Source: an uncultured Prevotellaceae bacterium (lineage in GTDB: Bacteria > Bacteroidota > Bacteroidia > Bacteroidales > Bacteroidaceae). From it: a DNA stretch of 16,901 nt. The translations under genes were made by a program, and so were the position numbers. The DNA is taken from positions 1 through 16,901 of the forward strand of contig CALCEL010000045.1 in the NCBI GenBank assembly GCA_937900485.1, written 5' to 3'. Below are positions 7,489-14,546 of this stretch, piece by piece; the first letter of the stretch is position 1; the number at the start of each line of letters is the position of its first letter. Under the pieces are notes generated by a model. It did no database searches, was not told the origin of the DNA, and was given only the letters and a program-made list of their open reading frames with translations.

Positions 7489-9933
7489 TTATTTTATCAT
7501 TACTTTCTTGGTTGTTCCGTCGCTCATACGAACGATGTTGACGCCTTTACTCATTGCTGTGACACGTGCGCCGTTGACGCTGTATATTGCTTTCTGAACG
7601 TTGGCGTCGCGTTCTGCGCTGTCGATGCCAGTGATTATCTGTGACTCTGTTCCGTAGTATGTGAGTACACAATTGTCTATCATCGCCCAGATCTCAGAGT
7701 CTGATGTGTTTCGTGCTCCTATCTCTAACGTGCCGTCAGTCACTACCACGTCAACGGTGTAGATGTTGCCGTACTGGCATGGTGCGTCGTCACCGTTTGT
7801 GCCCACTGTTACTGGCACGCTGTTCTCGTTGGCGTAGATTTCCAGTCCTTCAGCGTTTGAGAACGCGCTTACCTGGAATGTGTATGCGCCGTTTGGCAGG
7901 TCGTTTATCACTTGGTAGACTTTTGCTGATGACAGATTCCACAGATTGAGGTATTGAGCGTCTATCACCTCTCCGTCAGCGAAGCTTGTCCATGTGTTAG
8001 AACTGCAAGTGGCGAATCCGTCGTTGGTCCAGCCTTCAGCACCGTTGTCGAATGATGGGAAGGCTATCTTCGCTGTGTAGTTTACAGGGTTGTCGTCTGA
8101 CGCAGGCTGGTCTGGTACCATGAGGTTGAACTTGATCTCCTTCAGACGCAGTATCAGTGCGTTAATGTCTTTATTTGTCTTCTCGCTGAAGTCTAATGAC
8201 TCGTAAGAGTCCTTGAAGTCGTTGTATGCCTGTAATGCGCTTTGACTGCATGTGCTGTTGTACTCCTCATAGACCTCGCTTGTCTCAAGCATCAGATTGT
8301 CTAACTCCTGTAAGCTGTTGATGTAGCTTGTGGCTTCGTCCGTCAACGTCTTGAGGTCGGATATGGTGGTCCTTACCTCTTCTGTGCTGTAGCTGTGATT
8401 GGAGATGACAGTCTCGATAGTCTCTGAAATCATGTCGCTGATCTGGTCAGAGTAGTATGTGTTGATGGCCTCGCTGTTGAGCAACTCCTCGGCTACGGTC
8501 TTAGAGTTACTGAGTTCTTCGTAAACCGCGATGTTTGTCTTTATGTCATTGAGAATTGACTCGTAAGCTGGAATGATGTTGAGAATCTCCTCTTTGGTCT
8601 GGGCTGTGTTCACAGAGGCTAACACCTTGTTGTAATCCTCCATCAGCTCTGTCTGCACAGTCACGTCATCAAATGAAGGTGCGTCCTCCAGAAGATTCTG
8701 AAGCCAGAATCTGTATGCCTCTACGCCAGAACCGTAGAAGTTCAGTGATGCGTTGTCTAAAGCTACCCAGTTCGTGCCTGTTTCGTCTTGTCCGAATCCG
8801 AATTCTATCGTGCCGTCTGTCACGTTCGTGGTGACAGTGTAGGTGTTGCCTGGGGCTGCACCCGTGACTACAGTGTTGTTGTCATTCGCATAAATGTAAC
8901 CGTTCATTTTCTCGGAGTATGCTGCCAGACTAACCACGTAGATGCCGTTAGGAATGTTTTCAATCTTCTGGTATGCCTTTCCGTTCAGTGAGGCTGACCA
9001 TATGTTCAGAGTTGTACCCTCAAAGCCGTTCCAGCTGTCGTCTATCCATGATTGTGTGTTCCATGTTGACGCGTTAATCTCGTTTGTCCATCCGTCTATG
9101 TCGTCACATGTTGGGTTTGAGATGAGATGAGAAAGGTCTTTAGGACTGCTTGGTGTCACGCTGATCTCGTAGTATGAGAGGATGTCTTTGTTCAGCGCAT
9201 CTTTGGCGGCATTTATCTCTTCCACGGTGCTGTTGGTGTTTTCGTATACGCTCTTGGCGGCGGTAAGGTCTATGCCGTACTCTGATGCTTGGCTGATGAG
9301 AGCACCGAGCTCCTCTGCTGCGTTATATGAGAGGAGTTTGTTGTAGTATGACTCGTAGTTGTCTCTTGACACGAACGCCCATGTCGTGTTGAACTGTCCT
9401 GCCTCATAGTTGCCCCCGTCACCGCAGTAGTCGTAAATAACGCCGGTGCCTGTTACCACGTTGTCCTTATCGTTGTTGTACTCAGTGTACTGTCCGACAA
9501 AGTAACCTTCCATGTCGTCTGTGCTTCTCCATGTCGGGTTCTCGTCCGAACCGCAAAGCTGGAAGGTGTTGTCGCCGACGGCTTTCATTTGGAACAGACT
9601 GTCCGGAGCTCCTTCTCTGCCGTCTACATACATGTGTCCGAGATCTGTGATGAAGAGGAACGTGCCTTCGCTTTTGTCGTAAACCTCAATCTTGAAGCTG
9701 TTGTCGTTGACGTGGTTGATGAAGAACTGCATACCAGTCTCGCTGACAGAAGCGTGTGTGCCCCAGTTATTACCTTTAGTGAGGAACAGTTTTGACTCCA
9801 CATTAAATATATATAATGTGTCGTCTGTGTTTTTGTCAAGAAAATCTCCTGAGTATACAGGTTTTTGCCATTCGTCGGCAAACATGCTTGTGAACGCAAG
9901 CATTCCCAAGGTGCAAAGTAAATGTTTTTTCAT
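7489..9933 (-). CDS. Large secreted protein with duplicated carbohydrate-binding-like domains and sorting-like tail
   Basis: This 814-residue protein is not assigned to a named family. The signal peptide (MKKHLLCTLGMLAFTSMFA) is cut near residue 19. Residues about 35-180 look beta-rich and trefoil-like (repeated short strands with TFLFITDLG, NTFQLCG). Two related beta-sandwich domains follow, at about 273-400 and 625-760. Both contain WTN, then LNxW, then a Y-Q-x-I-x-x-[IL]-P-N-G-x-Y segment, an IYAN strand, VTDGT and a final YYG/FYG, a pattern seen in CBM4/9-like domains. The segment between them (about 400-620) and a shorter one (about 195-265) are predicted helical (FIVAR-like spacing). 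The C-terminus (KAIYSVNGARVTAMSKGVNI...KKVMIK) is the tail typical of secreted Prevotella proteins. No catalytic motif was seen. Its position upstream of two GH43 enzymes suggests glycan binding or adhesion, which is an inference. Confidence 0.82.
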   Translation of the reverse strand: MKKHLLCTLGMLAFTSMFADEWQKPVYSGDFLDKNTDDTLYIFNVESKLFLTKGNNWGTHASVSETGMQFFINHVNDNSFKIEVYDKSEGTFLFITDLGHMYVDGREGAPDSLFQMKAVGDNTFQLCGSDENPTWRSTDDMEGYFVGQYTEYNNDKDNVVTGTGVIYDYCGDGGNYEAGQFNTTWAFVSRDNYESYYNKLLSYNAAEELGALISQASEYGIDLTAAKSVYENTNSTVEEINAAKDALNKDILSYYEISVTPSSPKDLSHLISNPTCDDIDGWTNEINASTWNTQSWIDDSWNGFEGTTLNIWSASLNGKAYQKIENIPNGIYVVSLAAYSEKMNGYIYANDNNTVVTGAAPGNTYTVTTNVTDGTIEFGFGQDETGTNWVALDNASLNFYGSGVEAYRFWLQNLLEDAPSFDDVTVQTELMEDYNKVLASVNTAQTKEEILNIIPAYESILNDIKTNIAVYEELSNSKTVAEELLNSEAINTYYSDQISDMISETIETVISNHSYSTEEVRTTISDLKTLTDEATSYINSLQELDNLMLETSEVYEEYNSTCSQSALQAYNDFKDSYESLDFSEKTNKDINALILRLKEIKFNLMVPDQPASDDNPVNYTAKIAFPSFDNGAEGWTNDGFATCSSNTWTSFADGEVIDAQYLNLWNLSSAKVYQVINDLPNGAYTFQVSAFSNAEGLEIYANENSVPVTVGTNGDDAPCQYGNIYTVDVVVTDGTLEIGARNTSDSEIWAMIDNCVLTYYGTESQIITGIDSAERDANVQKAIYSVNGARVTAMSKGVNIVRMSDGTTKKVMIK

Positions 9934-9979
9934 AAAGTATTAATTAATCGATTAAGTGTTGATTGCTGAAATTATGTCG

Positions 9980-9987
9980 CAAATTTA
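9980..9987 (-). promoter_or_regulatory. Probable -7 promoter element of the 814-residue protein gene
   Basis: On the - strand the sequence reads TAAATTTG (plus 9980-9987), a full match to TAnnTTTG, 46 bases before the ATG. The upstream -33 position is A/T rich without an exact TTTG. The rest of the gap to 10,117 shows nothing further that I can name. Confidence 0.45.
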
Positions 9988-10117
9988 AGAAATATAGTTG
10001 TTAAATGAAATAATAATGCGTTAAATTCTGACAATTTCAGTGTTATAGCGCTTACATGTCGGCGTCTCTATGTTTTTCTTAGTTTGTGCGGTGTGTTTGA
10101 CTCGTGTGTTTGCCGTG

Positions 10118-10157
10118 AAAAACATGTCTCGTGGATTTGTGTTGTCCACGAGACATG
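10118..10157 (-). terminator. Intrinsic terminator after the HAD hydrolase gene
   Basis: CATGTCTCGTGGA (10123-10135) and TCCACGAGACATG (10145-10157) form a perfect 13-bp stem with a 9-base loop. On the - strand it is followed by TTTTT (plus 10118-10122). It begins 5 bases after the stop codon of the HAD gene. Confidence 0.92.
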
Positions 10158-10162
10158 ATGTG

Positions 10163-10945
10163 TTACTTTAATAATGAGAGTAGCGTTTCCCAGTTGTCGC
10201 ATAAATCCTTCATTGATGGAAACAGCAGGTTGGCGCCTTGGTCGAGTAGGGCCTCGTCAGGTATCGGGCCTGTGTTTACCGCTATGGTGAAGACGCCAGC
10301 GGCCACTCCCGCCTGTACACCCAGTGGGGCGTTCTCTACGACGATGAAGTTCTTGGGAGAAAGTGCGGTGTCCTGAACGGCAGTGTTTGCCTCCTTTGCG
10401 TGATGTTTGTATTTCTCCATTCCCATGAGATAAGGCTCTGGGTTCGGTTTGCCATATTTCACGTCGAATGCGGTGACCATCAAATCTTCTCTGAAGGTGT
10501 CAGGGTAGTTTTTGTTCAGTCTTGTGAGAAGAGATTTCTGTCCTGACCCGGTGACGACCATCGGTGTCACTCCGCTTTCCTTCACTTTTGTCAGAAGCTC
10601 AAGAGCTCCCGGCATTTGCTCAGCCTCGGCGCAAGTGTTGAAAAGGTTGGACTTATATTTGTAGATTTCGTCAATCTCTTCCTTCGTCGCCTCGTGTCCT
10701 CGTTGTCGCATAGACACGATGTTTATAGTCCCGGCTCCAGTCCTGCCCTCGTGCATGTACGCCTCCCATTCCGGCAAGTCCATTCCGAAATGTTTCATGG
10801 TCTGATGCCATGAATACGCGTGGTACTTCATTGAGTCGAATAAAACACCGTCCATGTCGAACATGGCAGCTTTCAGCGACATATTATCCTGCCCGGTTTG
10901 TTTCAGGTATCTTTTTACCGCTTTTTTAATTGTCTCAGCTTCCAA
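10163..10945 (-). CDS. HAD-family hydrolase, beta-phosphoglucomutase-like
   Basis: This is a 260-residue cytoplasmic phosphatase or phosphomutase of the haloacid dehalogenase superfamily. Motif I is FDMDGVLFDS (nucleophile D30, acid/base D32), with the cap domain after it (about 40-110, EGRTGAGTINI). Motif II is VVTGSGQ (T132), motif III is YGKPNPEPY (K166), and motif IV is VVENAPLGVQAG (E204, N205). ENAPLG in place of EDSxxG is a known variant in Bacteroidetes members. The substrate is not determinable from sequence; a sugar phosphate is likely. The open frame begins with TTG at 10945; the first ATG, at residue 22, would remove the helical segment KKAVKRYLKQTGQ, which resembles the N-terminus of relatives as I recall them, so TTG is preferred. 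A weak -7-like TAACTTCG lies upstream at plus 10975-10982. It is divergent from rpmB and ends in a strong terminator. Confidence 0.9.
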   Translation of the reverse strand: MEAETIKKAVKRYLKQTGQDNMSLKAAMFDMDGVLFDSMKYHAYSWHQTMKHFGMDLPEWEAYMHEGRTGAGTINIVSMRQRGHEATKEEIDEIYKYKSNLFNTCAEAEQMPGALELLTKVKESGVTPMVVTGSGQKSLLTRLNKNYPDTFREDLMVTAFDVKYGKPNPEPYLMGMEKYKHHAKEANTAVQDTALSPKNFIVVENAPLGVQAGVAAGVFTIAVNTGPIPDEALLDQGANLLFPSMKDLCDNWETLLSLLK

Positions 10946-11052
10946 AATGTGATTCTGTTTTTGTTTTACGTCCGCGAAGTTACAAAATATAGATTAAAAG
11001 GCGTGGGTACGATTCTAAAAATGGATAAAATGAAAAAAAGTTATTGGTAATG

Positions 11053-11084
11053 TTTGTGAAATTAAAAGAAAACTGCTAATTTTG
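11053..11084 (+). promoter_or_regulatory. Promoter of the rpmB-rpmG operon
   Basis: TTTG (11053-11056), a 20-base spacer, then TAATTTTG (11077-11084): a full match to the Bacteroidetes consensus at both boxes. Initiation near 11091 leaves a leader of about 110 bases. It lies in the 257-base divergent region between the HAD gene and rpmB. Confidence 0.8.
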
Positions 11085-11096
11085 CACGCTGTTTGA

Positions 11097-11143
11097 GAGA
11101 CGTTCCTAATTTCGCATGTGTTGCTGGCACATTTGGGATGCTC
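11097..11143 (+). promoter_or_regulatory. Possible structured mRNA leader of the L28/L33 operon
   Basis: The start of the predicted leader can fold into one extended hairpin. GAG (11097-11099) pairs with CTC (11141-11143), CGT (11101-11103) with ATG (11138-11140), CCTAA (11105-11109) with TTGGG (11133-11137), and, across a one-sided internal loop, ATGTG (11116-11120) with CACAT (11128-11132). Single-base bulges lie at 11100 and 11104. There is no T tract, so it is not a terminator. A role in autoregulation by L28 or L33 is a guess from position. Confidence 0.4.
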
Positions 11144-11202
11144 AATTACACTTCTCCAAAACTTATTGTTTTATAAGAATAAAATAACTTTTTTGAAAGG
11201 AT

Positions 11203-11469
11203 ATGTCAAAAGTTTGTCAGATTACAGGTAAGAAGTCAGTGATCGGTAACAATGTGTCTCACTCACTTCGCAGAACAAAGAGACATTTCGACGTCAATTT
11301 GTTTACTAAGAAATTCTACTATGTAGAGGAGGATTGCTGGATTTATTTGAAGGTAAGTGCCGCAGGTCTGCGTATCATTAACCGTATCGGTCTTGACGCC
11401 GCTATCAAGAAAGCAATCGATAAGGGCTATCTCGATATCAGAACTCTCGAGCGCCAGGTTATCGCTTAA
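11203..11469 (+). CDS. rpmB: 50S ribosomal protein L28 (bL28)
   Basis: This is an 88-residue structural protein of the large ribosomal subunit. The start MSKVCQITGKKSVIGNNVSH and the following SLRRTKRHFDVNL are diagnostic for bL28, as is the C-terminal part (YLKVSAAGLRIINRIGLD). The length fits Bacteroidetes members, slightly longer than the E. coli protein. The ATG at 11203 is preceded by GAAAGGAT. It is the first gene of a three-gene operon, 24 bases from rpmG, with a clear promoter upstream. Confidence 0.97.
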   Translation: MSKVCQITGKKSVIGNNVSHSLRRTKRHFDVNLFTKKFYYVEEDCWIYLKVSAAGLRIINRIGLDAAIKKAIDKGYLDIRTLERQVIA

Positions 11470-11493
11470 TTAAACTTATAAAGGAAAAGAATC

Positions 11494-11682
11494 ATGGCAA
11501 AGAAAGCTAAAGGAAATAGAGTGCAGGTAATTCTGGAGTGCACTGAGATGAAGGATAGTGGTCTTCCTGGAACATCTCGTTATATAACTACAAAGAACCG
11601 TAAGAATACTCCGGATCGTTTGGAGCTTAAGAAGTATAACCCAATCCTTAAGAGAATGACAGTTCATAAGGAGATTAAATAA
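11494..11682 (+). CDS. rpmG: 50S ribosomal protein L33 (bL33)
   Basis: This is a 62-residue large-subunit protein. MAKKAKGNRVQVILECTEMK, then the SRYITTKNRKNTPDRLELKK core and YNPILKRMTVHKEIK at the end, follow the family pattern. Only one cysteine is present (in ILECTE), so this is the zinc-free (C-minus) type lacking the CxxC pairs. It lies between rpmB and the DUF4295 gene, with 24- and 9-base gaps, and is surely co-transcribed. Confidence 0.97.
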   Translation: MAKKAKGNRVQVILECTEMKDSGLPGTSRYITTKNRKNTPDRLELKKYNPILKRMTVHKEIK

Positions 11683-11691
11683 TAAGACATT

Positions 11692-11844
11692 ATGGCAAAG
11701 AAAGTAGTCGCAACACTCAAGACTAAGGACGGACGTTCCTTTACTAAGGTCATCAAGATGTTTAAGTCTCCTAAGACTGGCGCTTATGCGTTTGATGAGA
11801 AGATGGTACCTTCTGAGGACGTTAAGGATTATTTGAACAAGTGA
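11692..11844 (+). CDS. Small basic ribosome-associated protein, DUF4295 (probable bL38)
   Basis: This is a 50-residue lysine-rich protein starting MAKKVVATLKTKDGRSFTKV and ending SEDVKDYLNK. It is the small DUF4295 protein found next to rpmG throughout the Bacteroidetes. From memory, structures of a Flavobacterium ribosome revealed an extra large-subunit protein named bL38; I believe it is this family, but that identification is recollection, not sequence evidence. The start is ATG, 9 bases after the rpmG stop, and the operon terminator follows 25 bases after its own stop. Size, charge and position in a ribosomal protein operon all fit a ribosomal role. Confidence 0.9.
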   Translation: MAKKVVATLKTKDGRSFTKVIKMFKSPKTGAYAFDEKMVPSEDVKDYLNK

Positions 11845-11869
11845 TTAAGTGGTTGCTTGTTAAAAGTCT

Positions 11870-11902
11870 AACCTATCCGAAAAAATCGGATAGGTTTTTT
11901 TT
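11870..11902 (+). terminator. Intrinsic terminator of the rpmB operon
   Basis: AACCTATCCGA (11870-11880) pairs perfectly with TCGGATAGGTT (11886-11896) around AAAAA, followed by a run of T to 11902. Confidence 0.95.
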
Positions 11903-11930
11903 GTGCTTTCGCATAAAGAACGTATATTTG
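11900..11930 (+). promoter_or_regulatory. Promoter of the ftsY-rimO-HU operon
   Basis: TTTG (11900-11903), a 19-base spacer, then TATATTTG (11923-11930): both boxes match the Bacteroidetes consensus. The -33 box is formed by the last bases of the preceding terminator's T run. The ftsY start codon is 42 bases downstream. Confidence 0.75.
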
Positions 11931-11972
11931 CAATACTATATATAGTTTTTCGGAATTTAAATTTATTATTTT

Positions 11973-12926
11973 ATGGGGTTCTTTGATTTCTTCTCTAAGC
12001 AGAAGAAAGAGACGCTTGATAATGGTCTCGCGAAAACCAAGGAGAGCGTGTTTGGTAAGATTGCCCGTGCGGTGGCGGGAAAATCTACTGTCGACGAAGA
12101 TGTGTTGGATGATTTGGAGGAGATACTTGTCACGTCAGATGTTGGCGTTGACACCACTCTTGAGATTATCAAAAGGGTGGAGGAACGTGTCGCCCGCGAC
12201 AAGTATGTCAACACTTCTGAGTTGAATGGAATCCTTCGAGATGAGATTTCTGAGCTACTCACAAAGAATAATACTGAAGACACAGACTGGCTCAGCCTGC
12301 CTTCCGGCAGTAAGCCGTATGTCATTCTGGTTGTCGGTGTCAACGGCGTCGGAAAGACAACGACAATAGGAAAGTTAGCATATCAGTTTAAGAAGGTTGG
12401 ATACAGCGTCGTCCTTGGAGCAGCCGACACATTTCGCGCGGCTGCCGTGGAGCAGTTGGTGATATGGGGTGAGAGAGTAGGTGTGCCGGTCATCCGTCAG
12501 CAGATGGGCAGTGACCCTGCATCCGTGGCCTTCGACACGGTGTCTTCGGCTGTGGCAAACAAGGCCGATGTTGTGATAATAGATACTGCGGGTCGTCTCC
12601 ATAATAAGATTAATCTTATGAATGAGCTGACGAAGATACGTAATGCGGTGAAGAAAGTCGTCTCAACGGCGCCAGATGATGTCTTGCTCGTCCTTGACGG
12701 CTCAACCGGACAGAATGCCTTCGAGCAGGCAAAGCAATTTACCAAGGCCACGGAGGTTAATTCCCTGGCGATAACGAAGCTTGACGGTACTGCCAAAGGC
12801 GGTGTGGTTATCGGTATCTCCAACCAGTTTAAGATACCTGTTAAGTATATAGGCCTCGGCGAGGGCATGGAAGATTTGCAGGCTTTCAACAGGAAAGCTT
12901 TTGTTGATTCATTATTTGGAGAGTAA
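11973..12926 (+). CDS. ftsY: Signal recognition particle receptor FtsY
   Basis: This is a 317-residue SRP GTPase that docks ribosome-nascent chain-SRP complexes at the inner membrane for co-translational insertion. The N-domain helices span about 20-100 after a short amphipathic MGFFDFFSKQKK start, which probably serves as membrane contact since the long acidic A domain of E. coli is absent. The G domain has all its motifs: P-loop GVNGVGKTTT (122-131), DTFRAAA (152-158), DTAGR (204-208), TKLDG (268-272) with GTAKGG after it, and GLGEGMEDLQAF near the end. The ATG at 11973 gives a normal length. It is the first gene of a + strand operon, with rimO starting 5 bases after its stop. Confidence 0.98.
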   Translation: MGFFDFFSKQKKETLDNGLAKTKESVFGKIARAVAGKSTVDEDVLDDLEEILVTSDVGVDTTLEIIKRVEERVARDKYVNTSELNGILRDEISELLTKNNTEDTDWLSLPSGSKPYVILVVGVNGVGKTTTIGKLAYQFKKVGYSVVLGAADTFRAAAVEQLVIWGERVGVPVIRQQMGSDPASVAFDTVSSAVANKADVVIIDTAGRLHNKINLMNELTKIRNAVKKVVSTAPDDVLLVLDGSTGQNAFEQAKQFTKATEVNSLAITKLDGTAKGGVVIGISNQFKIPVKYIGLGEGMEDLQAFNRKAFVDSLFGE

Positions 12927-12931
12927 CAGAT

Positions 12932-14230
12932 TTGAGAAAGAATACAGTTGACATTATAACATTGGGGTGTTCGAAGAATCTTGTCGATTCAGAACGTCTT
13001 ATCAGACAGCTTGAGCTGAACGGGTACAAAGTCACTCATGATTCTGAGAATCCTCATGGAGAGATAGTAGTGGTTAACACCTGTGGCTTTATTTCTGACG
13101 CTCAGGAAGAGAGCATCAACATGATTCTTGAGCTTTGTCAGGCTAAGGAAGCGGGACGTATAAGACAGGTGTATGTAATGGGGTGTCTGTCCGAGCGTTT
13201 CTTTAAGGAATTGGGAAAAGAGATTCCCCAAGTGGACAAGTATTACGGTAAGTTCAATTGGACTGAGTTGATAAATGACTTGGGTAAGGTGTACCAGAGG
13301 GAACATGAGTACGAGAGACGTCTCACCACACCGAAGCATTACGCTTACCTGAAAATCTCTGAAGGATGTGACCGCCACTGTGCCTATTGCGCCATACCGA
13401 TTATCACCGGCAAGCATAAGAGCCGTCCGATGGAGGACATTGTGGCAGAGGTGGAGCATCTTGTCAGTGAGGGGGTGAAAGAGTTTCAGGTCATCGCTCA
13501 GGAGCTGACGTACTACGGCGTAGACATTTATGGCAAGCAGAAAATTGCCGAGCTGGTGGAGAGGATTTCCGACGTCAAAGGAGTCAAGTGGATTCGTCTT
13601 CATTACGCATACCCCAAGAACTTCCCGATGGATTTGCTGAGGGTGATGCGAGAGCGTGACAACGTCTGCAAATACCTTGACATAGCATTACAGCATGTCA
13701 GTACAAATGTTTTGACGAATATGCGTCGTTCCGTTACCAAGGAGGACACGTATGAGCTGATACGTACCTTGAGGAGCGAGGTGCCGGGAATACACATACG
13801 TACCACTCTCATGGTGGGTTTCCCCGGAGAGGGAGACACTGAGTTTGAGGAGCTGAAAGAGTTCGTGAGGTGGGCTAAATTCGAGCGAATGGGAGCCTTT
13901 GCGTATTCTGAGGAGATCGGCACGTATGCGGCTGGTGCCTATAAGGATGAGGTGCCCGACGAGGTGAAGCAGAGCCGGTTGGGCGAGCTTATGGAGCTGC
14001 AGCAGTCAGTGTCTGCTCAGGTTCAGGCTTCTAAGGTGGGTACAGTCATGAAGGTCATCATCGACAGGAAGGAAGGCGAGTATTACGTGGGAAGAACGGA
14101 GTACGACAGTCCTGAGGTTGACCCAGAGGTGCTGATTCCGGTGGCAGACGGTATGTTGCGAACTGGAGTGTTTTATGATGTGAGTATTGTCGATAGTGAT
14201 GATTTTGATTTGTACGGCAAAAGAATCTGA
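12932..14230 (+). CDS. rimO: Ribosomal protein S12 methylthiotransferase RimO
   Basis: This is a 432-residue radical SAM enzyme that adds a methylthio group to the conserved aspartate of ribosomal protein S12. The N-terminal MTTase domain has its three cluster cysteines at C13 (TLGCSKNLVDSE), C51 (VNTCGF) and C85 (VMGCLSERF). The radical SAM motif CxxxCxxC is GCDRHCAYCAIP (C146, C150, C153). A TRAM domain closes the protein (about 365-432). The motifs LGCSKNLVDSE and KISEGCDRHC distinguish RimO from MiaB. The start codon is TTG at 12932: the frame is closed upstream by a stop and no other start precedes the essential C13. It is 5 bases from ftsY and 18 from the HU gene, so is probably co-transcribed. 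Confidence 0.97.
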   Translation: MRKNTVDIITLGCSKNLVDSERLIRQLELNGYKVTHDSENPHGEIVVVNTCGFISDAQEESINMILELCQAKEAGRIRQVYVMGCLSERFFKELGKEIPQVDKYYGKFNWTELINDLGKVYQREHEYERRLTTPKHYAYLKISEGCDRHCAYCAIPIITGKHKSRPMEDIVAEVEHLVSEGVKEFQVIAQELTYYGVDIYGKQKIAELVERISDVKGVKWIRLHYAYPKNFPMDLLRVMRERDNVCKYLDIALQHVSTNVLTNMRRSVTKEDTYELIRTLRSEVPGIHIRTTLMVGFPGEGDTEFEELKEFVRWAKFERMGAFAYSEEIGTYAAGAYKDEVPDEVKQSRLGELMELQQSVSAQVQASKVGTVMKVIIDRKEGEYYVGRTEYDSPEVDPEVLIPVADGMLRTGVFYDVSIVDSDDFDLYGKRI

Positions 14231-14248
14231 AACTAAATACGTGATAAT

Positions 14249-14524
14249 ATGACTAATGCTGAATTCATACATCGTCTATCTCAGAAGGTGGATATGACGG
14301 AGTCTCTGACCATGGATTGTGTTAACCAGTTCATTGGTATTATCCTTCGCGAGTTGTCGTCGGGTAAGGTGGTGTCAGTGCAAGGGTTCGGGAACTTTGA
14401 GTCACGTGAGAAGGCGGAGAGGAAGATGTTTAACCCTTCCACACGCACATATAAGCTAATACCAAAAAAGACTGTTCTCGGTTTTAAGATGAGCGGCACG
14501 CTGAAAGACAAGATAAATAACTGA
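14249..14524 (+). CDS. HU/IHF-family DNA-binding protein
   Basis: This is a 91-residue nucleoid-type protein expected to bind and bend DNA as a dimer. The N-terminal helices (TNAEFIHRLSQKVDMTESLT...VNQFIGIILRELSSGKVVSV) lead into the signature QGFGNFESREKAERK. The arm region carries MFNPSTRTYKLIPKK, with the NP dipeptide that intercalates DNA, and FKMSGTLKDKI closes the fold. The standard full HU length is present. It differs from a classical HU in its arm (no RxGRNP), so binding preference may differ. The start is ATG at 14249, 18 bases after rimO; the HU-LysM fusion begins 22 bases after its stop. The two HU-type genes may make partner subunits, an inference from adjacency. Confidence 0.93.
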   Translation: MTNAEFIHRLSQKVDMTESLTMDCVNQFIGIILRELSSGKVVSVQGFGNFESREKAERKMFNPSTRTYKLIPKKTVLGFKMSGTLKDKINN

Positions 14525-14546
14525 ACGATAAAGTGATAAAGAGAAA

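Noticed and set aside
12989..13603. A 204-codon open frame on the - strand opposite rimO
   Set aside because: It lies wholly inside rimO, whose motifs are complete, and the translation has no recognisable domain.
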